Shown here piece after piece: positions 1 to 8,655 of a stretch of 64,000 bases of DNA. The notes below the pieces were generated by a model, which saw only the letters and a program-made list of their open reading frames with translations, did no database searches and was not told the DNA's origin. Positions within the stretch are counted from its first letter, which is position 1, and the number at the start of each line of letters is the position of its first letter. The translations under genes and the position numbers were made by a program. Source of the DNA: Halorussus halophilus. GTDB lineage: Archaea; Halobacteriota; Halobacteria; Halobacteriales; Haladaptataceae. The stretch is from positions 1,178,001 to 1,242,000 of the forward strand of contig NZ_CP044523.1 in the NCBI RefSeq assembly GCF_008831545.1, in the 5' to 3' direction.

Positions 1-416
1 TCGCCCGTAGTCTTCTGGTACACGCCGAGCAGGTCCTGAGCCTGTTTGTCCCACTGGTACTCGTAGCGGGAGGGTATCGTCCAGTCTTTGTGGTGGTGGT
101 TGTCGCCACCCCAGTCGTGGTCGTCGTCATCGTCGTCGCGATGCTCCCTGTCCACCTGAAACTCCATCTCCACGTCTTTCGAGTGGCGCAGTCCCTCGAC
201 CGCGTCCTTCTCGCCTTCGACGACGGCGATGTCGATTTGACTGAGGTCGTGGACGACGGTCAGGCCGTCGAGCGCGCCTTCGGAGACGTTCTGTAAGTCG
301 ATGATGAAGCGGTCCTCTCTCGACTTCGCGGAGACCGTAGCGGTCGGGAGCGTGAGACCGGCGACTGCAGCACCTGCCCCTTTCAGAAACGAGCGTCGAT
401 TGGGTTTGTCTACCAT
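1..416 (-). CDS. Tat-exported S8 (subtilisin-like) protease, N-terminal part only
   Basis: The reading frame starts at ATG 416 and runs off the left edge, so about 138 residues are visible. Residues 7-13 read RRSFLKG, a twin-arginine signal, followed by a short Ala/Gly/Leu-rich hydrophobic stretch and a likely cleavage after VSA. The next roughly 70 residues resemble an I9-type propeptide. The last visible stretch (YEYQWDKQAQ...) resembles the segment just before the catalytic domain of halolysins. The catalytic Asp/His/Ser triad lies outside the window, so the family call is an inference. Between propeptide and catalytic domain sits an odd Asp/His-rich run (HRDDDDDDHDWGGDNHHH). The product would act outside the cell after Tat export. 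Confidence 0.65.
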   Translation of the reverse strand, partial: MVDKPNRRSFLKGAGAAVAGLTLPTATVSAKSREDRFIIDLQNVSEGALDGLTVVHDLSQIDIAVVEGEKDAVEGLRHSKDVEMEFQVDREHRDDDDDDHDWGGDNHHHKDWTIPSRYEYQWDKQAQDLLGVYQKTTG

Positions 417-622
417 ACGGACTCTCCTACATGGGTTGAACTTAAGACTAGTGAAACAGTAAACAACTTATGTTTCATTTTCTCACACTAATTTCTACAC
501 TATAAGAAAGTACAATAATTGGGTTAACAAATGGAAGTTCGAGCGGCACGGGAGCGTAGCGAATCAGCGGGCGACGGCAAGAAAGAGAAACCTCGTCTCG
601 GTGGCTTCTGGAGAGACGGTCG

Positions 623-1774
623 TTAGAAGCCTTTGCCGAGCAGTTCGCGAGCGATGATGTTCTTCTGAATTTCCGTGGTGCCCTCGTAGATTTGGGTGAT
701 CTTCGCGTCGCGGTAGAACCGCTCGACGGGGAAGTCGTTGACGTAGCCTGCGCCGCCGTGAATCTGGACGGCTTCGTTGGCAACGTCCACGGCCACGCGG
801 GAGGCGAACTCCTTGGCCATGCTGGCGAGTTTCGTGATGTCCTCGCCCTGGTCCACGTTCCACGCGGCCTTGTAGGTCAGGTTGCGCGCGGCCTCGGTTC
901 GGGTGTGCATGTCGGCGAGTTTGTGCTGAATCGCCTGGAAGTCGCCGATTTGACGGCCGAACTGCTCGCGCTCCTCGGCGTAGTCGAGTGCGGCCTCGCT
1001 GGCACCCTTTGCGATACCGACGCCCTGGGCGGCGACGGCCGTGCGAGTCTCGTCGAAGAACTGCATCTGCTGGAGGAAGCCCATGCCGCGGGTCCCGATG
1101 AGGTTCTCCTCGGGGACACGCACGTCGTCCAGAATGAGTTCGGCGGTGTCCGACGAACGGATACCGAGTTTGCCCGTAATCTTCTCGGACTCGAAGCCGT
1201 CGCGGTCGGACTCGACCACGATTTGGCTGAAGCCGTTGTAGCGACCGTCTGCGTCGGGGTCGGTCTGACAGAGGACGACGTAGAAGTCGCCGACAGAGCC
1301 GTTCGTAATCCACATCTTGTTGCCGTTGATGACCCACTCGTCGCCGTCCTTCTCGGCGCTGGTCGAGACGCTGGACACGTCAGAGCCGGTGTCAGGCTCG
1401 GAAATCGCCGCGCCCATGATTTGCTCGCCTTCCGCGATTGGCCGCAGGAAGCGCTCTTTCTGGTCGTCGGTCCCGAACTGCATGATGGCGTCCGCGCCGA
1501 ACGCGGCGGAGGTGATGCAGAGACCAATGCCAGCGTCTACGGCGAACAGTTCCTCGGTGATGATTGCGGATTCGAGGTTACTGTAGCCCGCACCGCCGTA
1601 ATCGAGGGGGATGTGCGCGCCGAGCAGTCCCATCTCGGCGGCCTTGTCCATCACGTCCCACGGGTACTTCTCTTCGACGTCGTACTCTTTCGCTACGGGA
1701 GCGATTTCGTTCTCGGCGAAGCGTCGAACTTCTTCTCGAATCTGTTTCTGCTCGTCGGAGAGTCCGAAGTCCAT
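623..1774 (-). CDS. Acyl-CoA dehydrogenase
   Basis: This 383-residue protein oxidises acyl-CoA to trans-2-enoyl-CoA with FAD, the first step of beta-oxidation, passing electrons to an electron-transfer flavoprotein. It shows the whole family layout: N-terminal helical domain, a central beta domain with the [10 protein letters not shown] signature near residue 125, and a C-terminal helical domain. The catalytic base is Glu364 in IYEGTTE, the position used by short- and medium-chain enzymes. The length is normal for the family. It is divergent from the HAD/ECH fusion gene 115 bp away, which carries the next two steps, so the two are probably co-regulated. Chain-length preference cannot be read from sequence. 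Confidence 0.95.
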   Translation of the reverse strand: MDFGLSDEQKQIREEVRRFAENEIAPVAKEYDVEEKYPWDVMDKAAEMGLLGAHIPLDYGGAGYSNLESAIITEELFAVDAGIGLCITSAAFGADAIMQFGTDDQKERFLRPIAEGEQIMGAAISEPDTGSDVSSVSTSAEKDGDEWVINGNKMWITNGSVGDFYVVLCQTDPDADGRYNGFSQIVVESDRDGFESEKITGKLGIRSSDTAELILDDVRVPEENLIGTRGMGFLQQMQFFDETRTAVAAQGVGIAKGASEAALDYAEEREQFGRQIGDFQAIQHKLADMHTRTEAARNLTYKAAWNVDQGEDITKLASMAKEFASRVAVDVANEAVQIHGGAGYVNDFPVERFYRDAKITQIYEGTTEIQKNIIARELLGKGF

Positions 1775-1889
1775 GGGCCGGGGTTACACACCCGACCCTA
1801 AAGTCCTTTGTAACCGGGAATAAACTCGAAGATAGTTTTTAATCTCGGATAGGGAAACGTTCAAACGCCTTCCAGACGACGCCACGCGT

Positions 1890-3878
1890 ATGGAGGTAGA
1901 CGATATCAACACCATCGCGGTTCTCGGTGCTGGCAACATGGGCCACGGCATCGCGGAAGTCGCGGCCATCGCGGGGTTCGACGTGAACCTGCGAGACATC
2001 AAAGACGAGTTCGTCCAGAACGGCTACGACCAAATCGAGTGGAGTCTCGGCAAACTCGCCGAGAAAGACCAACTTTCCGAGGAAGAAGCAGACGCGGCAC
2101 TCGACAGAGTGACGCCAATCGTGGACTTCGAGGAAGCCGTCTCGGACGCCGACTTCGTCATCGAGGCAGTCCCAGAGAAGATGGACATCAAGAAGGACGT
2201 GTACGGTGAGTTGGAGGAGTACGCGCCCGACCGCGCCGTCTTCGCCACGAACACGTCCAGTCTCTCGGTGACGGAACTCTCGGAGGTCACGGAGCGCCCC
2301 GAGCGGTTCTGCGGGATGCACTTCTTCAACCCGCCGGTTCGGATGCAGTTGGTCGAAGTAATCTCCGGCGCACACACCGACGACGAGGTGCTCGACCTGA
2401 CCGAAGACCTCGCCGAGGAGATGGGCAAGACGCCCGTCCGCGTCCGTAAGGACAGCCCCGGCTTCATCGTCAACCGCGTGCTGGTCCCGCTGATGAACGA
2501 GGCGGCGTGGCTTGTCTACGACGACGAGGCGACTATCGCTGAGGTGGACTCGACCGCGAAGTTCGACATGGGTCTCCCGATGGGCCTGTTCGAACTCACC
2601 GACCAAGTCGGCCTCGACGTGGGCCAGCACGTTCTTGAATACATGCACGACGTACTCGGCGAGGCCTACGCGCCATGCCCGCTCTCCCAACAGAAACTGG
2701 AGAACGAGCACTACGGCAAGAAGTCCGGTAAGGGATTCTACGACTACGAGGACGGCGAGGGTGCACAGATACCAACAGACGCGGGCAAGGAATTCGTCGA
2801 GGCGCGCCTCCTCGCAGTGATGGCCAACGAAGTCGCCAAACTCGTCGGCAACGACGTGGCCGACCCCGCCGCCATCGACGAGGCCATGATGCTCGGTACT
2901 GGATTCCCGGACGGTCCGGCGAAGATGGCCGACGAAGCAGGTCTCGACTCGCTACTCGAAACGCTCGAAGACCTCCACGAGGAGACCGGCGAACCACGCT
3001 ACGAGCCAGCCGACTACCTCAGTGAAGCCGCCGAGGAGGGTGGCTTCTACGGCGGCGAGGACGGCGACGGCGACGACGAGTCCGGACAGTACGAGTACGA
3101 CACCATTCGCGTCGAGAAGCCCGGGGACTACCTCGGGAAACTCGTCATCGACCGCCCGCACCGCATGAACACCATCAGCGGCGAACTGCTCGGCGAACTC
3201 GGCGAGGCCATCGACGCACTCACCGAGGACGACGACGTGCGCGCCATCCTACTCGTCGGCGAAGGCGACAAGGCGTTCTCCGCGGGTGCGGACGTACAGA
3301 GCATGGCCGCTGGCGGCGGCGACCCGCTCGAAGCGGTCGAACTCTCGAAGAAGGGCCAAGACACCTTCGGCAAACTCGAAGCCTGCCCGATGCCAGTGTT
3401 GGCGGCCATCGACGGCTACTGCCTCGGCGGCGGCATGGAACTGGCGACCTGCGCGGACATGCGCATCGCCAGCGACCGCTCGGAACTCGGCCAGCCAGAA
3501 CACAACCTCGGTTTGCTCCCCGGTTGGGGCGGCACCCAGCGACTCAAGCACATCGTCGGTGAAGGTCGTGCGAAAGAAATCATCTTCACCGCCGACCGCT
3601 TCGACGCCGAGACGATGGCAGACTACGGCTTCATCAACGAAGTCGTCGAAGTCTCTGAGTTCGAAGACCGAGCAGGCGAATTGGCTCGTGATTTGGCTGC
3701 TGGGCCGCCGGTTGCCCAGAAGTACACCAAGCGCGCGATGCTCGCGGGCCGCGACGACACCGACGCCGGTCTCGAAGTCGAATCGCAAGCGTTCGGCCAC
3801 CTCATGAGCACCGACGACCTGATGGAAGGCATCACGGCGTTCATGGGCGACGGGGAACCTGAGTTCGAAGGGAAGTAA
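1890..3878 (+). CDS. 3-hydroxyacyl-CoA dehydrogenase / enoyl-CoA hydratase fusion
   Basis: A 662-residue two-domain beta-oxidation enzyme. Residues 1-300 form a 3-hydroxyacyl-CoA dehydrogenase with the NAD-binding motif GAGNMG (13-18) and the FFNPPVRM motif typical of the family. A linker around 380-400 (GGEDGDGDDESG) leads to a crotonase-fold enoyl-CoA hydratase domain with the oxyanion-hole segments SAGADVQSM and DGYCLGGGMELA. The order is dehydrogenase first and hydratase second, the reverse of bacterial FadB, and is a known arrangement in haloarchaea and Archaeoglobus. It would convert enoyl-CoA to 3-ketoacyl-CoA in the cytoplasm. It sits opposite an acyl-CoA dehydrogenase; the thiolase step may come from another locus. 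Confidence 0.95.
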   Translation: MEVDDINTIAVLGAGNMGHGIAEVAAIAGFDVNLRDIKDEFVQNGYDQIEWSLGKLAEKDQLSEEEADAALDRVTPIVDFEEAVSDADFVIEAVPEKMDIKKDVYGELEEYAPDRAVFATNTSSLSVTELSEVTERPERFCGMHFFNPPVRMQLVEVISGAHTDDEVLDLTEDLAEEMGKTPVRVRKDSPGFIVNRVLVPLMNEAAWLVYDDEATIAEVDSTAKFDMGLPMGLFELTDQVGLDVGQHVLEYMHDVLGEAYAPCPLSQQKLENEHYGKKSGKGFYDYEDGEGAQIPTDAGKEFVEARLLAVMANEVAKLVGNDVADPAAIDEAMMLGTGFPDGPAKMADEAGLDSLLETLEDLHEETGEPRYEPADYLSEAAEEGGFYGGEDGDGDDESGQYEYDTIRVEKPGDYLGKLVIDRPHRMNTISGELLGELGEAIDALTEDDDVRAILLVGEGDKAFSAGADVQSMAAGGGDPLEAVELSKKGQDTFGKLEACPMPVLAAIDGYCLGGGMELATCADMRIASDRSELGQPEHNLGLLPGWGGTQRLKHIVGEGRAKEIIFTADRFDAETMADYGFINEVVEVSEFEDRAGELARDLAAGPPVAQKYTKRAMLAGRDDTDAGLEVESQAFGHLMSTDDLMEGITAFMGDGEPEFEGK

Positions 3879-3991
3879 ACGAGTGGCGAGTCGGGTGTGA
3901 CCGTCTCACACCTTTCTCTTCGTGCGATAACGGAAGCCTTAAACTATTCAGCGATAAACGAAGAAATGCGTTCAGCAGGAACGTGAGTTCG

Positions 3992-4065
3992 CTCCGTTGG
4001 TGTAGTCCGGCCAATCATTTCGGCCTTTCGAGCCGATGACCAGGGTTCAAATCCCTGACGGAGCA
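3992..4065 (+). tRNA. tRNA-Glu (anticodon UUC)
   Basis: A 74-nt cloverleaf can be folded by eye. The acceptor stem is GCTCCGT (3992-3998) with ACGGAGC (4058-4064) and discriminator A at 4065. The anticodon stem TCGGC/GCCGA encloses the loop CTTTCGA, giving anticodon TTC. The T arm is CAGGG-TTCAAAT-CCCTG. No CCA is encoded, as is usual in archaea, and no intron is seen. Several partial copies of its 3' end lie just downstream. Confidence 0.93.
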
Positions 4066-4106
4066 TTCTTCTGAGGAACAACGTGAGGAAGAAGGAAGCG
4101 CACGCT

Positions 4107-4311
4107 CAGGGATTTGAACTAAACCAGTCGCACGCCCGCGCAACGAAGTGAGCAGGAACGTCTGGGCGTGGTTCAAATCCCTGACGGAGCATTTTCCTGA
4201 AGCAAACCGTCGAGCAACAGCGAGGCGTTTGCGAATTGGAATCCTGAAAGACTCGCTTTGCGACTCTCTTGACGCTTGCAGACATTCGATCTGCTCACTC
4301 CCTGACGGAGC
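4107..4311. repeat. Partial copies of the tRNA-Glu 3' end
   Basis: Three fragments of the tRNA-Glu 3' half follow the gene. At 4171-4193 there is a direct copy (GTTCAAATCCCTGACGGAGC plus ATT). At 4107-4119 there is an inverted copy of its T-arm part (CAGGGATTTGAAC). At 4299-4311 there is a shorter direct copy (TCCCTGACGGAGC). The 11-mer AGCAGGAACGT occurs both before the tRNA (3975-3985) and before the first direct copy (4151-4161). The pattern resembles attachment-site remnants or a decayed partial tandem duplication. No integrase gene is visible nearby. Confidence 0.7.
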
Positions 4312-4388
4312 GCTTCTCCAAGTTCGACGTCAAACAGCCACGCCTTTTCCACCGAAAGTATTTGCCGTCCACACACAAACTTCCGAAC

Positions 4389-4778
4389 ATGTCCCAACGA
4401 ACGACGACCGTCTCCCGAGAGCGCCAATCTCGGTCCGACCCAGAACCGAACACCCTGATGAACGCGCTCATCGGGGCAGTCGTCACCGTCGTCACCGCGC
4501 CTCTCCTCCCGTTCGCCGCCATCGTCGGCGGTGCCGTCGCGGGCTACCTCCAAGAGCGAGACGGCCTGAAAGTCGGCGCACTCTCTGGTGGCATCGCCGC
4601 CATCCCGGCGTTCTTCGTCGCGTGGCTCGTCGTCGGATTTCTCTTCCTCGGTGTAGATCCGATGCTCGGGATTGGCGGTCTCTTAGCGATGATGATCTTC
4701 GTGTTCGTCCTCGGCTATCTCGTTCTCGCGGGTGCGCTCGGCGGCTTGCTGGGCGTCTACGTCCGGAAAGAACTGTAA
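4389..4778 (+). CDS. Small membrane protein, DUF5518-like
   Basis: A 129-residue protein with a polar N-terminus (about 20 residues) and then three to four hydrophobic, Gly/Ala-rich helices covering roughly residues 22-125, ending in a short charged tail (YVRKEL). Start ATG 4389 was chosen because earlier codons in frame lie inside the tRNA-fragment region and encode an unrelated arginine-rich stretch. The shape and Gly-rich helices match a haloarchaeal family of unknown function (DUF5518); that name is from memory. It sits alone between tRNA-Glu and a convergent oxidase gene. No function can be assigned. Confidence 0.75.
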   Translation: MSQRTTTVSRERQSRSDPEPNTLMNALIGAVVTVVTAPLLPFAAIVGGAVAGYLQERDGLKVGALSGGIAAIPAFFVAWLVVGFLFLGVDPMLGIGGLLAMMIFVFVLGYLVLAGALGGLLGVYVRKEL

Positions 4779-4805
4779 CTCGACGTAAACTGTAAATCGA
4801 CTTAC

Positions 4806-6230
4806 TCAGTCACTCGGTCGGACGTTCGCGTTCGACTGGAACACGTTCTTCGGGTCGTACTCGTCTTTCACCGTGACCAGTCGGTCGTAGTTGTCGCCGT
4901 ACATCGTCGCCGCCGTCTCGTCTGCCTCGTCTAACATCGAGAAGTTCTGGTACCCTTGCTCGGCGGCGTACGGTTCCATCGCCTCCCAGAACTCTCGGAC
5001 CCACTCGACGTTCTCGTCGTCTTCGCTGGAATCTTCCCACGCTCCGTCGATGCTCAGCATGAACGGCGAACTCCGGTCGGGGAACGCAGTTTCGTCGCTC
5101 CCGACGCGGGTGACCGCGCCGCCACGCGAGCGAATCGGAATCACCGACTGGCCCGAGGGCCGCTTGCGACCGTACTCCACAATCGTCTCGATAGCGTCCT
5201 CGTTCAAATCGGTCAGATACCGGGACTTCCAGTAGTACCGTGCGCCCTTCGGGAAGAAGGGGTCGAGCATCGACTGCAACTGCAAGTAGTCCATCGGGCC
5301 GGTCATGTCCAGCAGTGGCTTCGTAATCGTCCGAAGTGGCTCGACAACTCCTTCACCCTCCTCGAAGTCACCCGCGTAGGTGCCGAGGATGCCGACAAAC
5401 GGCGTTCCGTGGAGTTCTTCTGGAAACATCGGCGTTTCTGGAATCGTCCAAACGTCCGCGTCTGCGGTGAGTTCGTCGGGGGCCGTCTCCATGTAGTCTA
5501 CCCACTCGCTGAGGACGGTCGGAGCGTCGTCCAGCGGATACATCGCGCCCAAGAAGAGTATCTCTGGACCAAGTTCGTACAAGTCGAACTCGAAGGAGGT
5601 GACGACGCCGAAGTTACCGCCGCCGCCACGGAGCGCCCAGAAGAGGTCAGAGTGTTGGTCCTCGCTCGCGGTGACGACGTTGCCGTCGGCAGTGACTACG
5701 TCTGCCGACACGAGGTTGTCGCAGGTCAGACCATGCGTGCGGCGCGTCCAGCCATATCCCCCTCCGAGGGTCAGTCCGGCGATACCTGTCGAAGAGATTG
5801 CCCCTCCGGGCGTCATCTGCCCGAACACCTGCGTCTCGCTGTCTACGTCGCCCCACGTCGCGCCGCCCTGCGCGCGGACTGTCCCGGCGTCTAAATCGAC
5901 GTGAACGCCGCGCATCGCCGAGAGGTCGATGACGATGCCACCGTCACAGACCCCCGTCCCGGCGACGTTGTGCCCGCCGCCGCGAACCGCCACGCGCAGG
6001 TCCTCTTCGCGGGCAAATTCGACTGCCGCGACTACGTCGGCGGTTCCTGCACACCGCGCGATTATCGCGGGATACTTGTCTATCGTCCCGTTCCAGACTT
6101 GCCTGGCACTGTCGTACTCGCCGTCGTCGGGTCTGACGACTTCGCCTCGGAAGCGTTCCGCGAACGCTTCGAGCGCGTCTTCTGCTATCGTTTCTTGCGT
6201 CGCTCTCCCTGCTTCGGGATCCCCCACCAT
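4806..6230 (-). CDS. FAD-binding oxidoreductase, berberine-bridge-enzyme type
   Basis: A 474-residue flavoprotein of the PCMH/BBE class. The FAD domain includes RGGGHN with His87, the residue that usually forms the covalent 8-alpha bond to FAD, and the GLTLGGGYGW segment. The position where bicovalent enzymes carry a second, Cys linkage appears to hold Ser, so a single covalent bond is expected. The C-terminus has the BBE signature (MYGDNYDRLVTVKDEYDPKNVF). Relatives oxidise sugars, oligosaccharides or aromatic alcohols using oxygen; the substrate here is not evident. It faces the DUF5518-like gene with a 27-bp gap and is divergent from an alpha/beta hydrolase gene. Confidence 0.9.
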   Translation of the reverse strand: MVGDPEAGRATQETIAEDALEAFAERFRGEVVRPDDGEYDSARQVWNGTIDKYPAIIARCAGTADVVAAVEFAREEDLRVAVRGGGHNVAGTGVCDGGIVIDLSAMRGVHVDLDAGTVRAQGGATWGDVDSETQVFGQMTPGGAISSTGIAGLTLGGGYGWTRRTHGLTCDNLVSADVVTADGNVVTASEDQHSDLFWALRGGGGNFGVVTSFEFDLYELGPEILFLGAMYPLDDAPTVLSEWVDYMETAPDELTADADVWTIPETPMFPEELHGTPFVGILGTYAGDFEEGEGVVEPLRTITKPLLDMTGPMDYLQLQSMLDPFFPKGARYYWKSRYLTDLNEDAIETIVEYGRKRPSGQSVIPIRSRGGAVTRVGSDETAFPDRSSPFMLSIDGAWEDSSEDDENVEWVREFWEAMEPYAAEQGYQNFSMLDEADETAATMYGDNYDRLVTVKDEYDPKNVFQSNANVRPSD

Positions 6231-6439
6231 GGACCGTATGTCGCTGGCGACGGCAAAAAACGTGTATTACGAGTTTCAGGAATTCACTCTTCGATTCCCG
6301 TCTCGCAGTTCCGTCAGAACGTCGAATTTTGAAGAGACGTTCTTAGTATGGCTTCAGATGCAAATTCGGTAAGTACTACGTCGGCACCACTGGACCGCAT
6401 CGCTCAGAGTTTTCGTCCCCTCTCTCGACACGGTAGCGT

Positions 6440-7285
6440 ATGCCATACGAACAGTGCAACGGGGCCGACCTCTACTTCGAAGACGAACAACCAGCCAATT
6501 CGGAGGCAGGAAGTTCAGCGTCCAGCGGTCTGGAGTCGAACAATCCAATCGTCCTCCTTCCGGGTGTCACGACCGGAATTCGGTTCTTCGACGAGCAGTT
6601 GTCCGGCCTCTCGGGGGACCATCACACGGTCGCGCTCGACTACCGGGGACACGGCCGCTCCGAGAAGACCGAAATCGGCCACACGGTTCCCCAGTACGCC
6701 CGCGACCTCCGGTCGTTTCTCGACCAGCGAGACCTCGAAGACGTAGTCCTCGTGGGGTGGTCGATGGGCGCGCTCGTCGCCTGGGAGTATCTCGACCAGT
6801 TCGGTGCCGACGACATCGCTGGCCTCGTGGTCGTGGACATGGCCGCGACGGCGTTCGACTGGGACGACTCGGAGTACGGCGGCACCGACCTCGAACGACT
6901 CACGGACGTGCTCGAACTCGTCCAGACGGACCACTCGTCGCTGGTCGAGATGCAGATGGAGTTGACGTTCAAGGACCCGCCGTCCCCCGAAATTCAGCAA
7001 CTGGTGTTCGACGAGACGACTCGTACCCCACCACCCATCAAGAGTGCGATTCTGTTCGACTACACCGTGCGCGACTACCGCGAGGTGCTTCCGAACCTCG
7101 ACGTGCCTGCACTGGTCTGTGCTGGCGCAGACGAAAAGTGGCGCTCGGTAGCCTCCGTCGAACACGTCGCGCGACTGCTCCCGAACGCGGAGTTCGAACG
7201 CTTCGAGGAGAGCGGCCACTGTCTCTCGCTCGAAGAACCCGACCACTTCAACCGCGTCGTCGGGGAGTTCGTCGATTCAATTTGA
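6440..7285 (+). CDS. Alpha/beta-fold hydrolase
   Basis: A 281-residue soluble hydrolase with a complete apparent catalytic triad: Ser108 in GWSMG, Asp231 in GADEKW, and His260 in ESGHCL. The DYRGHGRSE segment at about residue 67 is the usual conserved loop of haloperoxidase and esterase-like members. A low-complexity insert (residues 19-35, rich in Ser, Gly and Glu) lies before the first core strand. The protein has no signal peptide and would be cytoplasmic. It is convergent with the ABC permease gene, 15 bp away. The substrate is unknown. Confidence 0.9.
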   Translation: MPYEQCNGADLYFEDEQPANSEAGSSASSGLESNNPIVLLPGVTTGIRFFDEQLSGLSGDHHTVALDYRGHGRSEKTEIGHTVPQYARDLRSFLDQRDLEDVVLVGWSMGALVAWEYLDQFGADDIAGLVVVDMAATAFDWDDSEYGGTDLERLTDVLELVQTDHSSLVEMQMELTFKDPPSPEIQQLVFDETTRTPPPIKSAILFDYTVRDYREVLPNLDVPALVCAGADEKWRSVASVEHVARLLPNAEFERFEESGHCLSLEEPDHFNRVVGEFVDSI

Positions 7286-7300
7286 GACACAGGCCGCCGC

Positions 7301-8521
7301 TCACTGTTGTTTCGGGTCGAGTACGTCCCGCAACGTGTCCCCGAGGACGCTGAACGACGTGACTGTTATCGCCAGCAGAGCCACCGTGAACGTCGAGGTC
7401 CACCACGTCTTCGGGAACGCCTTTCGCAGTTCGAGCGCGATGGTCTCACCCCACGACATCAACAGGAAGTTGTTCAGTTCGAGATACGCGATGGCAACTT
7501 CGGTCAGGATGAGAATCGGAATTTGGCGACTCAGTGCCGTGATTATCGTCGTGGAGACGTTCGGCAAGATGTGGGTGCCGACGACGTGGCTCCAACTCGC
7601 ACCCGCGTTCTCGGCGGCTTGCACGAACTCTTCTTCCCTGCGTTGGAGGACTTCGCTGCGGACCATTCGGGCCGCACCGCCCCAACTCGTCAGTCCGAAG
7701 ACGAGGACGATGAGGAGCAGGCTCTTGCCGTAGACGAACATCAGGATGACGTAGAGGACGAACGCGGGGAGGGTCTGCTGTACGTCCACGTAGCCCATCA
7801 GCAGGTCGTCCGTCCACCCGCCTGCGTAGCCAGCCAAGACGCCGATGGTCGTCCCGACGGGGACCAGAATCGTCGCGGAGACGAGCGAGACGAGGAGGCT
7901 GACTCGCATGCCCGAGACGAGCAGAGCTACCACGCTCTTGCCGGTGCTGTTGGTGCCGAGCGGATACTTCAGCGTTCCGTGACAGCGACCATCGACTACG
8001 GGGCCGACGCAGTTGTAGACGTTACTCTCGCTAATACTAAGAAACAACGGCGGCTGGTCGGCGACGGTGAGGTTCAGGTCGGGTTGCACGAACCACGGGC
8101 CGACCGTCCCGACGACCAGAAAGACGACGAGATACGCGAGCGCGGCGACTCCGGCGGGCCGCGAACGTAATCGACGCCAGTAGATTCGGGTCTGCCGTCG
8201 CCGGAGCGCCAGTGGGACGAGGACGAACGACGCGAGCGCCAGCCACGACAGCGCGAACAGCCAGTCGAGTCCAGTGGGATTTACACCGAAAAACAGCGGA
8301 CGACCTTCGCCGACGACCGTGTGGTCGTAGGCGAACGCCGTAGTCAACAGCGCCACGCCGAGTGCGAACAGTTTCGTCCCCGTGCCGAGTGCGGCCGTGT
8401 CTTCCGACGCGCGTTTCCCGTTTTCGGCCGTCGCTTCGCCTCCGTAGCGGCCAGCCCCGTCTGTTCGTGTCTCTCCGTCGGATTTCGGTGACGTCTCGTC
8501 GTCGGTGTCTGCTCCGTCCAT
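7301..8521 (-). CDS. ABC transporter permease, peptide/nickel type (DppC-like)
   Basis: A 406-residue integral membrane subunit of a peptide- or nickel-type importer. About 90 acidic and polar N-terminal residues precede the first membrane helix (TKLFALGVALLTTAFAY). The C-terminal two thirds carry the binding-protein-dependent permease domain, with the EAA loop EFVQAAENAGASWSHVVGTH that contacts the ATPase. It is longer than bacterial DppC because of the N-terminal extension and the large extracytoplasmic loop with two cysteines (NCVGPVVDGRC). It stands head to head with its probable DppB-like partner (8656). No binding protein or ATPase gene is in the window. Confidence 0.9.
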   Translation of the reverse strand: MDGADTDDETSPKSDGETRTDGAGRYGGEATAENGKRASEDTAALGTGTKLFALGVALLTTAFAYDHTVVGEGRPLFFGVNPTGLDWLFALSWLALASFVLVPLALRRRQTRIYWRRLRSRPAGVAALAYLVVFLVVGTVGPWFVQPDLNLTVADQPPLFLSISESNVYNCVGPVVDGRCHGTLKYPLGTNSTGKSVVALLVSGMRVSLLVSLVSATILVPVGTTIGVLAGYAGGWTDDLLMGYVDVQQTLPAFVLYVILMFVYGKSLLLIVLVFGLTSWGGAARMVRSEVLQRREEEFVQAAENAGASWSHVVGTHILPNVSTTIITALSRQIPILILTEVAIAYLELNNFLLMSWGETIALELRKAFPKTWWTSTFTVALLAITVTSFSVLGDTLRDVLDPKQQ

Positions 8522-8655
8522 GCGTTTGGTCGAACACCGACCCGGTCGTCACCTCACACCATAAACATTAATGACCGCTCGTCCGAGGAACGAATCGTTC
8601 GAATGTCCCTCCGGAACGCTGATGCGACCGCCGTGGTGTCCGGCGTGGTGTCTCG

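Noticed and set aside
692-1801. Long plus-strand open frame across the acyl-CoA dehydrogenase gene
   Set aside because: It is the complement of a gene with full family motifs; in GC-rich DNA the opposite strand stays open. It has no recognisable domain.
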